The notes under the pieces: model-generated
The model's database searches: none
Told to the model about the DNA's origin: nothing
Seen by the model: the letters and a program-made list of their open reading frames with translations, nothing else
Source of the DNA: Lachnospiraceae bacterium
GTDB taxonomy: Bacteria; Bacillota_A; Clostridia; Lachnospirales; Lachnospiraceae
Assembly: GCA_009774465.1 (NCBI GenBank)
Contig: VSNT01000031.1
Location: 1-30,333, forward strand
DNA: 30,333 nucleotides
Direction: 5' to 3'
In this document: positions 23,374-30,333 of the stretch, piece after piece
How the letters are laid out: every line of letters starts with the position of its first letter
How positions within the stretch are numbered: the stretch's first letter is position 1
Made by a program: the position numbers and the translations under genes

Positions 23374-24483
23374 TTAATCTATTTCCTTTAACAGTTCCTC
23401 CAAGGGAACCAAATTACTGTAAGAATCAACAGACATTACACACCTTGCCCCCGCTCTTGCCGCAAGCTTAAGAGAAATTTCAGGCCCAAACCCTTTTTCC
23501 AGTGCCAAAAGGAAAGCTGCAATCGTTACATCTCCCGCCCCTGCCGCCGACACCACCTGCTTCACCGGATAAGCCGGCTGTAACAGCCTCTGTTCTGTCC
23601 ATTCCTTTTCACAGATGGGAAGCCTTTCTGCAATCTGCCGGATCGCGTTGGCAGAAGATGTCTTAAGATAAATCCCTTTGATTCCGCATTTAATTACCAC
23701 GATTTTTATTCCAAGCCCCAGCAGAAAATCTGCCAGTGGCTCTACGTCTTTTTCAAAATCTATTTTATCAAGGAACTCTCCTTCCCCTTCCTTAAGACGC
23801 CTGTAGTTTTCCCTGTCAATGTAATACATTAACTCTTCAATACTGGGGGCAAAAATATCAAGGTATGGTCCGGCATTTTTTAAAATTGCCTTCCAGTCCT
23901 GATGAGGGCCCTCCTCCATCTCATCTATAAAGCAGAAATCCATGCTGGTTACCGCCCCCTGCTGCTTTCCTCTTTTTAAAAGTTCGGCAGTTTTCTTCCC
24001 CTCTTCCTGATACATTCTTTTCATGGCCATAGGATACCCAAAGTGAAGAATGCAGGCCTCTTTAAGCAGCTTATCGTTTACTTCCTGCCCGTCAAAACGC
24101 CATGCCGCATCAGGATAGTACAAAAACATCCTGTCAATTCCCGGCACAGATAATCCAATGGTATAGGGCGTATCTGCTTCTGCATCCACCAAAAGAGCAC
24201 TTTCCACCTGCTGCTCTTCCATAAGCTGCCGGAACACTCTGCCAAACAAATCATCCCCTATCCGTCCTGCTAAAATGGGACTTCCTCCCAGTCGTTTTAC
24301 TGCAAGGGCGGTATTTCCCATAGCGCCTGCGTAAACGCTGCATTTTCCCATAAGCATTGCCCTGCCTGGAATTAACCGCTCCTCCAGTCTTTTCACCGGT
24401 TCTCCCAAAAAGGCGGGAGCAATATCCAGAATCACTTCACCTGCAATCAAAATCTTTTTTCTGTCATCCTTGCTTCCATCCAT
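23374..24483 (-). CDS. PfkB-family carbohydrate kinase (second of two)
   Basis: 369 residues from ATG 24481-24483, with GAGGATG upstream, somewhat longer than a typical ribokinase. The N-terminal strand ILIAGEVILDIAP and the first signature VYAGAMGNTALAVKRLGG (about 50-67) are present. The second signature reads VSAAGAGDVTIAAFLLA (about 311-327): the catalytic GAGD (315-318) is kept, but the usual DT before it is AA. An insertion around residues 220-245 (charged, Glu/Lys-rich) sets it apart from the kinase at 16281. It follows the GH1 gene after only 12 bases. It may phosphorylate the imported glycoside before hydrolysis, or the sugar after it; this is inference. Confidence 0.9.
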   Translation of the reverse strand: MDGSKDDRKKILIAGEVILDIAPAFLGEPVKRLEERLIPGRAMLMGKCSVYAGAMGNTALAVKRLGGSPILAGRIGDDLFGRVFRQLMEEQQVESALLVDAEADTPYTIGLSVPGIDRMFLYYPDAAWRFDGQEVNDKLLKEACILHFGYPMAMKRMYQEEGKKTAELLKRGKQQGAVTSMDFCFIDEMEEGPHQDWKAILKNAGPYLDIFAPSIEELMYYIDRENYRRLKEGEGEFLDKIDFEKDVEPLADFLLGLGIKIVVIKCGIKGIYLKTSSANAIRQIAERLPICEKEWTEQRLLQPAYPVKQVVSAAGAGDVTIAAFLLALEKGFGPEISLKLAARAGARCVMSVDSYSNLVPLEELLKEID

Positions 24484-24495
24484 ATATCATCCTCG

Positions 24496-25911
24496 TCAAC
24501 ACTCAAACAAACTTTTTCCATTGGTTGCAATTACCTTTTGATACCAGTCAAAGCTTTTTTTCCGGTAACGCTTTAAGGTGCCGCTTCCGTCATCATGGCG
24601 ATCCACATAAATGAAGCCATACCGTTTTTTCATTTCTCCTGTTCCTGCGCTTACCAGATCAATACATCCCCACGCTGTATATCCCAAAACAGGGACACCA
24701 TCATCAATTGCCTTTGCCACTTCCTTAAGATGAGCCTTAAGATAGGCAATCCGGTAATCATCCTCAATAACAAGGGTTCCATCCTCTTTCACTAAAGGCT
24801 CGTCCACTGCGCCCAAACCGTTTTCTGCGATAAACAACGGCTTTTGGTATCTGTCATACCACTGATTTAAAACATACCGCAGCCCTGTCGGATCAATCTG
24901 CCATCCCCACTCACTTTCCGGCAGATAAGGATTTGGAATACCGCCGATAATATTGCTTTTCCTTCGGTTCTCATTTTCCTGTGCGCTTTCACAAATACTT
25001 ACATAATAGCTGAACGCCACATAATCAACTGTATTTTTCAGTATTTCCTCATCCTCCGGCGTAATTGTAAGGGCAATCTTATTTTTCTCAAAAAACCGCT
25101 TCATATATTCCGGATATCTGCCCCGCACCTGCACGTCTCCAAAAAAGAAGTTTTTCCGCTCCGCTTCAAGCACTGCCATCATATCATCCGGCCTGGGCGA
25201 TAATGGGTACACCGGCATACTAAGGAGCATACAGCCCATTTGGGCCCCTGGAACCATTTCATGAAGATGCTTCACTGCCAGGGCGCTGGCCACAAACTCA
25301 TGATGCACTGCCTGATACAAATCTTCCGGCGACAGGGTAGCTTTAGGCGTAGAGATGGCTCCACTCATAAAAGGTTCTTCCAAAATAGAATTAATTTCAT
25401 TGAAGGAAATCCAGTATTTCACCTTACTGCCATACTCTCGAAACAGTACCTTCACATAGTTTTCATAAAAGCCAATCATTTTCCGGTTGGCCCAGCCATT
25501 ATATTTTTTGGAAAGATACAGCGGCGTTTCATAGTGAGAAATCGTCACCATAGGCGTAATTCCGTATTTCAGGCATTCATCCAGCACTTTATGATAATGG
25601 GCAATTCCTGCCTGATTAGGCTCCTTTTCATCTCCTTTTGGAAAAATCCTTGACCAGGCAATGGACAATCGCAATATCTTAAATCCCATCTGGGCAAACA
25701 GCCTGATGTCTTCCTTGTATCTATGGTAAAAATCAATCCCCAAAAGCTTTTTATTGTTTTCCACGGGACTGTCTGACTTAGGTCCTGCAATTCCACAGGG
25801 CATCACATCCTGTATGCTTAATCCCTTGCCATCTTCCAGATAGGCGCCCTCGCACTGATTTGCCGCAATCGCTCCGCCCCACAAAAATCCGTCCTGAAAA
25901 TAACCCTCCAT
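24496..25911 (-). CDS. GH1 6-phospho-beta-glucosidase
   Basis: 471 residues from ATG 25909-25911, with AAAGGAA some 12 bases upstream. An upstream TTG at 25935 has no binding site. It opens with GFLWGGAIAANQCEGAY, the family N-terminus. The acid/base is Glu172 in SFNEINS, and NEI rather than NEP is typical of phospho-glucosidases. The nucleophile is Glu363 in FIAENG. Near the C-terminus, LVSAGTGEMKKRYGFIYVD supplies Ser421, Lys429 and Tyr431, the set that binds the 6-phosphate in BglA/LacG-type enzymes. It should cleave beta-glucoside 6-phosphates in the cytoplasm. No PTS gene is visible to make such a substrate; an ABC importer and two kinases are present instead. Confidence 0.94.
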   Translation of the reverse strand: MEGYFQDGFLWGGAIAANQCEGAYLEDGKGLSIQDVMPCGIAGPKSDSPVENNKKLLGIDFYHRYKEDIRLFAQMGFKILRLSIAWSRIFPKGDEKEPNQAGIAHYHKVLDECLKYGITPMVTISHYETPLYLSKKYNGWANRKMIGFYENYVKVLFREYGSKVKYWISFNEINSILEEPFMSGAISTPKATLSPEDLYQAVHHEFVASALAVKHLHEMVPGAQMGCMLLSMPVYPLSPRPDDMMAVLEAERKNFFFGDVQVRGRYPEYMKRFFEKNKIALTITPEDEEILKNTVDYVAFSYYVSICESAQENENRRKSNIIGGIPNPYLPESEWGWQIDPTGLRYVLNQWYDRYQKPLFIAENGLGAVDEPLVKEDGTLVIEDDYRIAYLKAHLKEVAKAIDDGVPVLGYTAWGCIDLVSAGTGEMKKRYGFIYVDRHDDGSGTLKRYRKKSFDWYQKVIATNGKSLFEC

Positions 25912-25962
25912 TTTAATCCATGTTCCTTTCAACAATTGAATATTTTCAGTTTTCCCGTCTAT

Positions 25963-27897
25963 TTATAATTCCAATGCAAGCTTAGCGCCTTCATATATGG
26001 CATACTTTGCATCCCGTGCCTTAAAGGCATCCCCAATCACATGTACCCGGGTAAAATATTTTTTTGCCTCCTCCTCTAAGGGATTATAGCTGCGGGCCCC
26101 CAGTGCAAGAACCAGCTCGTCATACCCGTCAAGAACTATTTCCTCTCCCAGGCGCTCCGCCCTGACGCCATCAGGAAGTATTTCCGTCACTTTAACCTGG
26201 GTGAACATTTGAGTATCTGCACTTTCAAGCCGCTCCAAAAGCACGCTGCGCACCCGGCTGACGCAATCCTTTGCCAGCTTTGGCATCATATCAATAATGG
26301 TAATTTCATTGTGGTAAAGATTTAAAAATTCTGCGGTCTCGCATCCCACCAGTCCGCCGCCAATGATCAAAACCTTTTTGCCGCTTATAATCTCCTCTCC
26401 TCCAAGCACCTGATTGGCAAGTTTCATTTTACTTACATCAAGTCCCGGTATGGGAGGCACTAGGGGCTCACATCCGGTAGCCAGAATCAGCTCATCTGCC
26501 TTAAGCTCCTTTAGCATCTCTTTTGATATTTCCTTATCATAATGAATCTTTCCTCCATACTTTTTCAGGAGAGTTTCAAAGGTAAAAATCATTTTTCCAA
26601 AATCCTGTTTAAAGGGGGGAACCATTGCCAGTCGGAAAGTGCCTCCGGCAGTGCTGTTTTTCTCAAAAACTTCCACCTCATGGCCTCTTTTTGCCAGCAC
26701 CCAGGCTGCCTCTAAGCCCCCTGGCCCCGCGCCGATTACGGCAATCTTCTTTTTCTTTTTCGCAGGCACAATTTTCCACCGGTCCTCCTTGCCACTGAAA
26801 GGATTCATCATACAGGAAATTCCCACATCCGTCTCCTCACAGCCTTTGCTATAGTAGCATCTCTGCATACAGCCGGTACACTGGAAAATTTCGTCAATCC
26901 GTCCTTCTTTTACCTTATTGGGAAACTCCGGATCGCAGATGGACTGTCTTCCTAATGACACCATGTCCGCCCTGCCGGATGCCACAATCTGTTCTGCCAT
27001 AGCCGGATCATTGATTCTTCCCACCGTGATGACCGGTATCTGTATCATTTTCTTAAGGCGTTCACTGAATTCCACATTAAATCCCGGCTGGTAATAATAA
27101 GGAGCCACAATATTTCCTCCCATGCCGGTACCGGTAGATAAATGGATTGCATCAATCCCTGCCTGCTGGGCCATGCGGCAATAAATGAAAGCATCTTCCG
27201 GATGATTGCCGCCCTCTAAAAATTCCTCTGCGCTGATGCGCATTATCTGCGGAAAGTCATCTCCGCATAATTCCCTGATTCTTTTGATAATGCAGGCTAC
27301 AATTCGAAAACGATTGGTGAATGATCCTCCAAACTCATCTACCCGTTTATTGGTAAAATCTGAAAGAAACTGGGCCAAAAGGTAATGATGAGCCGCATGA
27401 ATCTCCACACCGTCAAACCCACTTTGTTTTGCCCGAAGTGCCCCCTTTGCATAAACATCAATCAATTCATACACTTCCTGATTAGAGTATTCCCTTACCT
27501 TTTCCAGATAATTAGTGGCTGCAATGGCGGAAGGCCCCGCCGGCTGTACTCCGGTATTTTTTTCCACACACATCATTCCCGAATGATGAAGCTGGGCAAA
27601 GATCTTTGCCCCGTTTTTATGTACTTCCTCTGTTAATTCTTTTAACCCTTCTATATAAGAATCATCCCACAGGGCCGCTTCTTTGCTGTTTCCAATTCCG
27701 TAGGGAGAAACTGCCATATATTCTGGAATAATCAGGCCAAATCCTCCTGCAGCACGGGCCCCAAAGTAGCAATGCGACTGCCTGGAAAACCGATGATCCA
27801 AAGTGGTTGTCCCACTGTCCATTGCAGGCATGACAAACCGGTTTTTAATTTCCAGACTTCCGATTTTTATCGGCTGAAACAGACAATCATAGTTCAT
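25963..27897 (-). CDS. Old-Yellow-Enzyme type NADH:flavin oxidoreductase with FeS and FAD domains (2,4-dienoyl-CoA-reductase/BaiCD-BaiH-like)
   Basis: 644 residues from ATG 27895-27897, with GAGGAAAA upstream; an ATG four codons earlier has no spacing for a binding site. The N-terminal TIM barrel (1-330) binds FMN and shows EIHAAHHYLLAQFLSDFTNK (about 165-184), the family active-site region. Cysteines 340, 343, 347 and 362 can hold a 4Fe-4S cluster (CTGCMQRC). The C-terminal part has GAGPGGLEAAWVLAKRG (389-405) for FAD and LIIGGGLVGCETAEFL for NAD(P)H. Relatives reduce activated C=C bonds in enones, dienoyl-CoA, bile-acid intermediates and aromatic side chains. It probably acts on the released part of the glycoside. 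It lies between the alcohol dehydrogenases and the GH1 gene. Confidence 0.94.
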   Translation of the reverse strand: MNYDCLFQPIKIGSLEIKNRFVMPAMDSGTTTLDHRFSRQSHCYFGARAAGGFGLIIPEYMAVSPYGIGNSKEAALWDDSYIEGLKELTEEVHKNGAKIFAQLHHSGMMCVEKNTGVQPAGPSAIAATNYLEKVREYSNQEVYELIDVYAKGALRAKQSGFDGVEIHAAHHYLLAQFLSDFTNKRVDEFGGSFTNRFRIVACIIKRIRELCGDDFPQIMRISAEEFLEGGNHPEDAFIYCRMAQQAGIDAIHLSTGTGMGGNIVAPYYYQPGFNVEFSERLKKMIQIPVITVGRINDPAMAEQIVASGRADMVSLGRQSICDPEFPNKVKEGRIDEIFQCTGCMQRCYYSKGCEETDVGISCMMNPFSGKEDRWKIVPAKKKKKIAVIGAGPGGLEAAWVLAKRGHEVEVFEKNSTAGGTFRLAMVPPFKQDFGKMIFTFETLLKKYGGKIHYDKEISKEMLKELKADELILATGCEPLVPPIPGLDVSKMKLANQVLGGEEIISGKKVLIIGGGLVGCETAEFLNLYHNEITIIDMMPKLAKDCVSRVRSVLLERLESADTQMFTQVKVTEILPDGVRAERLGEEIVLDGYDELVLALGARSYNPLEEEAKKYFTRVHVIGDAFKARDAKYAIYEGAKLALEL

Positions 27898-27922
27898 AAT
27901 TTTCCTCATTTCTGCGCTGCTT

Positions 27923-29116
27923 TTACCAACGCTCTTTTAATGTTTCAAAATAAATTTCCTTAACCTCTTCTGGCGAAAGCGTAAGAGGATTATTTTTCAT
28001 ACAACTGTTATCCGCTCCTGCCCGGTAAAAATCTTCAATTTCTTCCTCTGTAAAGTTGAAATCCTGCATAGTCTTAAAATGAATCTCATGAAGCAGTTTT
28101 TCAATCTCTGCAATGCCGGCTTCCGCCGCCTCCTGTGCCTTCATTCCTTTCGTATCTACGCCCATTGCCTCTGCAATCTTCTGAAACCGTTCGGGAAAGG
28201 CAGGTATGTTATGCCGCATACATGCCGGCATCATAATCCCAACAGACTGTCCATGCGTCATCTCCGGACGGTACTTTTGAAGCATTCCCGCCAGCCCATG
28301 AATGCTGCAGGCATCCAGTGCAAGAACAAAGCCTCCCATCATTGCCGCCCACATCATATTTTCCCGGGCTTTTTCATTTCTTTCGCCCTGTATTAAAGCG
28401 TCTCTTAAATTTTCAGAAATCAGCCGGATTCCCTCAAGGGCCACTGCATCATGAAAAGGCGAGCTGTGTAAAAGCATTTTTTTGTTCATATAAGAATCAA
28501 TCAAATGTGTCAGCGCATCAATTCCGGTGTCCTTTGTAATTTCTTCCGGCATGGTAAGCGTAAACACCGGATCCAGTACAATCAGGTCGCAGTAAAATAA
28601 GGTTTCCTGCACGTCCGATTTGCGTCCAAGCTTTGTATTTGTAATTACCGCATGGGGACTCACCTCGCTTCCGGTTCCTGAGGTGGTGGGAATCAAAACC
28701 AGCATCTCCCGGCCATTGGTAAAATACTTCCGGTTAGGAGTGCTTCTGCCATAGTCCATGATATCCCCTTCATGACGTACCATAGCGGAAATGCATTTGG
28801 CAGTATCTAAAGAGCTTCCGCCCCCTATTCCCAATACCACATCACAGTTTTTTTCTTTATAAATGGCTGTCCCTTCCATCACCTCATAGTCCTTGGGATT
28901 TGCAGTTACGCCTGCATAAAGAACCGTTTCAAGTCCCGCCTCCTGCAGACTTTTAAAAAACTCCTGCACGCTTTCTATTCCGGACAATCCTTTATCTGTA
29001 ACAACAAGCACTTTTTTTCTGTTTTCATTTACCAGATAATCCGCCACGTGCCTGAACCCATACATACCGGACAAAACTTTTGTTTTTCCAAAAGAAAATG
29101 TTAAAACCTCATTCAT
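27923..29116 (-). CDS. Iron-containing alcohol dehydrogenase (second in operon)
   Basis: 397 residues from ATG 29114-29116, with AAGGGAG upstream. The longer frame to 29200 reads into the preceding gene and is rejected. The start overlaps the TGA of the preceding dehydrogenase gene (ATGA), so translation is coupled. NAD-binding GIGGGSSLDTAKCIS and the phosphate loop TTSGTGSEVSPHAVI are present. Iron ligands are expected in DALTHLIDSY (Asp and His), SIHGLAGML (His) and MTHGQSVG (His). It should interconvert a primary alcohol and an aldehyde with NAD(H). It resembles its neighbour in domain plan but is well diverged, so the pair may act on different substrates or as a hetero-oligomer. Confidence 0.94.
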   Translation of the reverse strand: MNEVLTFSFGKTKVLSGMYGFRHVADYLVNENRKKVLVVTDKGLSGIESVQEFFKSLQEAGLETVLYAGVTANPKDYEVMEGTAIYKEKNCDVVLGIGGGSSLDTAKCISAMVRHEGDIMDYGRSTPNRKYFTNGREMLVLIPTTSGTGSEVSPHAVITNTKLGRKSDVQETLFYCDLIVLDPVFTLTMPEEITKDTGIDALTHLIDSYMNKKMLLHSSPFHDAVALEGIRLISENLRDALIQGERNEKARENMMWAAMMGGFVLALDACSIHGLAGMLQKYRPEMTHGQSVGIMMPACMRHNIPAFPERFQKIAEAMGVDTKGMKAQEAAEAGIAEIEKLLHEIHFKTMQDFNFTEEEIEDFYRAGADNSCMKNNPLTLSPEEVKEIYFETLKERW

Positions 29117-30324
29117 TCTCTGGCTTCTCCCTTCCATGCTGCCTGATACAAAGCAAGTATTTCTTCCACACTCAAGGCTTTTGCATTCAACATACAGCAT
29201 TTATCCTTCACTGCATCTTCCGACAAAAGCTTTAATTCTTCTTCTGTTTTCACATACTCGGTCAATACTGGAAAATCAATTTCTTTTAATAACTGCATCA
29301 TCTTTTGGGAAGCAGAAAGCGCTGCTTCATCAGGTTCCATTCCTTCCACCTTACATCCAAGCGCCTTTGCAATCTCTTTCATTCGTTCCGGACAGATGGA
29401 TGCATTAAATTCCATTACATAGGGCAGCATGATTCCCACCGCAGTCCCGTGAGGTACATGATAGCGGGCGCCTAAGGGCGTTCCCATGCCATGTGCTCCG
29501 CCTGAACCTGCCTGTGAGACAAATCCTGCCATAGCAGCTCCCAGCATTACCTGTTTTCTTGCCTCCAAATCAGTGCCTTCCTTAACTGCCTGACACAGAT
29601 TTGCTCCAATCATCCTCACTGCCTGCAATGCGTATGTATCAGAAAAAACTGATGATCCCGGCACATTCAGCACACGGTTTGAGGTATATGCTTCAATGGC
29701 ATGAGCAATGGCATCTATTCCGGTAGCGGCAGTAATTCTTTTGGGCAGGCCGATGGTCAGCTCAGGATCAAGGAATACTTCACTGCTTACCAGCATGGGA
29801 TCTCCAATGGTCGCTTTCCTGTTTTCTTTTTCACTGGTAATCACTGCATATTGTGTCACTTCACTTCCGGTTCCTGATGTGGTGGGAATAGAAAACAGGG
29901 GAAGCCCGGGGCGGCTAAACTTCTTTCCACCAGAAGGACTGTTGTCATAATCTAAAACTCCTCCTTCGTGAAACTGCATGATGTTCATTGCCTTAGCTGC
30001 GTCCATCACACTGCCTCCACCAATTGCAACTACGCCATCAAAGTTTCCTTCCCTTAAAATCCGGGTTCCCTTTTCCACAATGGCCGTAGGCGGATCGCTG
30101 GGAACCTGATCGAACAGATCATATTTCACTTTATATTCATCTAAGGACTCTATCACCTTTTTATGCAGGCCAAGTCTTACAATCTCCGAATCAGTTACAA
30201 GAAATACCCTGTTCCACCTTTTGGCCGCCGTTTCCGCGCCCACAGCGCCTGAGGCGCCATTGCCGATCAGCAGCTTGATTCCTCCGATAGTCACTGAATT
30301 TGTAGTTGAATTCTTTGCAGGCAT
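29113..30324 (-). CDS. Iron-containing alcohol dehydrogenase (first in operon)
   Basis: 403 residues from ATG 30322-30324; GGAAG lies at the very edge of the window (30329-30333) as ribosome binding site, so the gene appears complete. NAD-binding AIGGGSVMDAAKAMN and TTSGTGSEVTQYAVI are present. Iron ligands are expected in DAIAHAIEAY (Asp and His), GAHGMGTPLG (His) and VPHGTAVG (His). This set is typical of the FucO/DhaT-like group III dehydrogenases, which act on small or aromatic alcohols and aldehydes. It is the first visible gene of the catabolic operon; the operon's promoter must lie beyond the right edge. Confidence 0.95.
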   Translation of the reverse strand: MPAKNSTTNSVTIGGIKLLIGNGASGAVGAETAAKRWNRVFLVTDSEIVRLGLHKKVIESLDEYKVKYDLFDQVPSDPPTAIVEKGTRILREGNFDGVVAIGGGSVMDAAKAMNIMQFHEGGVLDYDNSPSGGKKFSRPGLPLFSIPTTSGTGSEVTQYAVITSEKENRKATIGDPMLVSSEVFLDPELTIGLPKRITAATGIDAIAHAIEAYTSNRVLNVPGSSVFSDTYALQAVRMIGANLCQAVKEGTDLEARKQVMLGAAMAGFVSQAGSGGAHGMGTPLGARYHVPHGTAVGIMLPYVMEFNASICPERMKEIAKALGCKVEGMEPDEAALSASQKMMQLLKEIDFPVLTEYVKTEEELKLLSEDAVKDKCCMLNAKALSVEEILALYQAAWKGEARE

Positions 30325-30333
30325 CTTACTTCC

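Noticed and set aside
1..30333. CRISPR arrays, insertion sequences with transposases, rRNA or tRNA genes, phage genes
   Set aside because: I looked for spaced direct repeats, transposase or integrase motifs and RNA-gene signatures on both strands and found none that hold up.

Overview
The window looks like a chromosomal segment of a gut-type clostridium, most plausibly Lachnospiraceae. The signs are a moderate GC content, strong AGGAGG-type ribosome binding sites, TG-extended -10 promoters, occasional TTG starts, and protein families typical of that group: a DUF6077-like membrane protein, RbsABC-type sugar transport, an FeS/flavin ene-reductase and iron alcohol dehydrogenases. This taxonomic reading is inference from gene content, not from a marker gene.

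Region 1 (1-13939) is a cell-surface polysaccharide locus, mostly on the minus strand. It holds an FkbH-like HAD-IIIC enzyme, an acyl carrier protein, an MBOAT acyltransferase, a Wzx-type flippase, a Wzy-like polymerase, a radical SAM/SPASM protein, a DUF6077-like membrane protein apparently split in two, and a second MBOAT running off the left edge. Two genes lie on the plus strand: a VOC (glyoxalase-fold) gene whose stop overlaps the ACP stop, and an FAD-dependent oxidoreductase with its own promoter and a shared bidirectional terminator. FkbH plus ACP plus MBOAT suggests that a carrier-bound small acyl group, possibly glyceryl, is made and transferred to the exported glycan.

Region 2 (about 13940-15430) is a small addiction/defence patch. 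It has a decayed type II toxin-antitoxin remnant on the minus strand. Beside it, on the plus strand, is an intact Abi_2 (AbiD/AbiF-like, HEPN) gene with a near-consensus promoter, a leader that can fold as an H-type pseudoknot, and a strong terminator.

Region 3 (about 15480-30324) is a catabolic locus, all on the minus strand. In transcription order it encodes two iron-containing alcohol dehydrogenases, an Old-Yellow-Enzyme/FeS/FAD reductase, a GH1 6-phospho-beta-glucosidase, a PfkB kinase, a tandem NTF2/SnoaL-like protein, and a complete RbsABC-like importer (ATPase, permease, lipoprotein binding protein, second permease), then a terminator. Downstream, a second transcription unit with its own promoter encodes another PfkB kinase and a DeoR regulator. 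I infer uptake of an unusual glycoside, phosphorylation inside the cell, cleavage by the GH1 enzyme, and reductive processing of the released part.

Two diverged copies of a roughly 160-210 bp imperfect palindrome (11966-12120 and 22151-22360) sit between genes in regions 1 and 3. They keep the same fold through paired base changes and share an unpaired core. I could not assign them to a known family; they are the least explained structure in the window.
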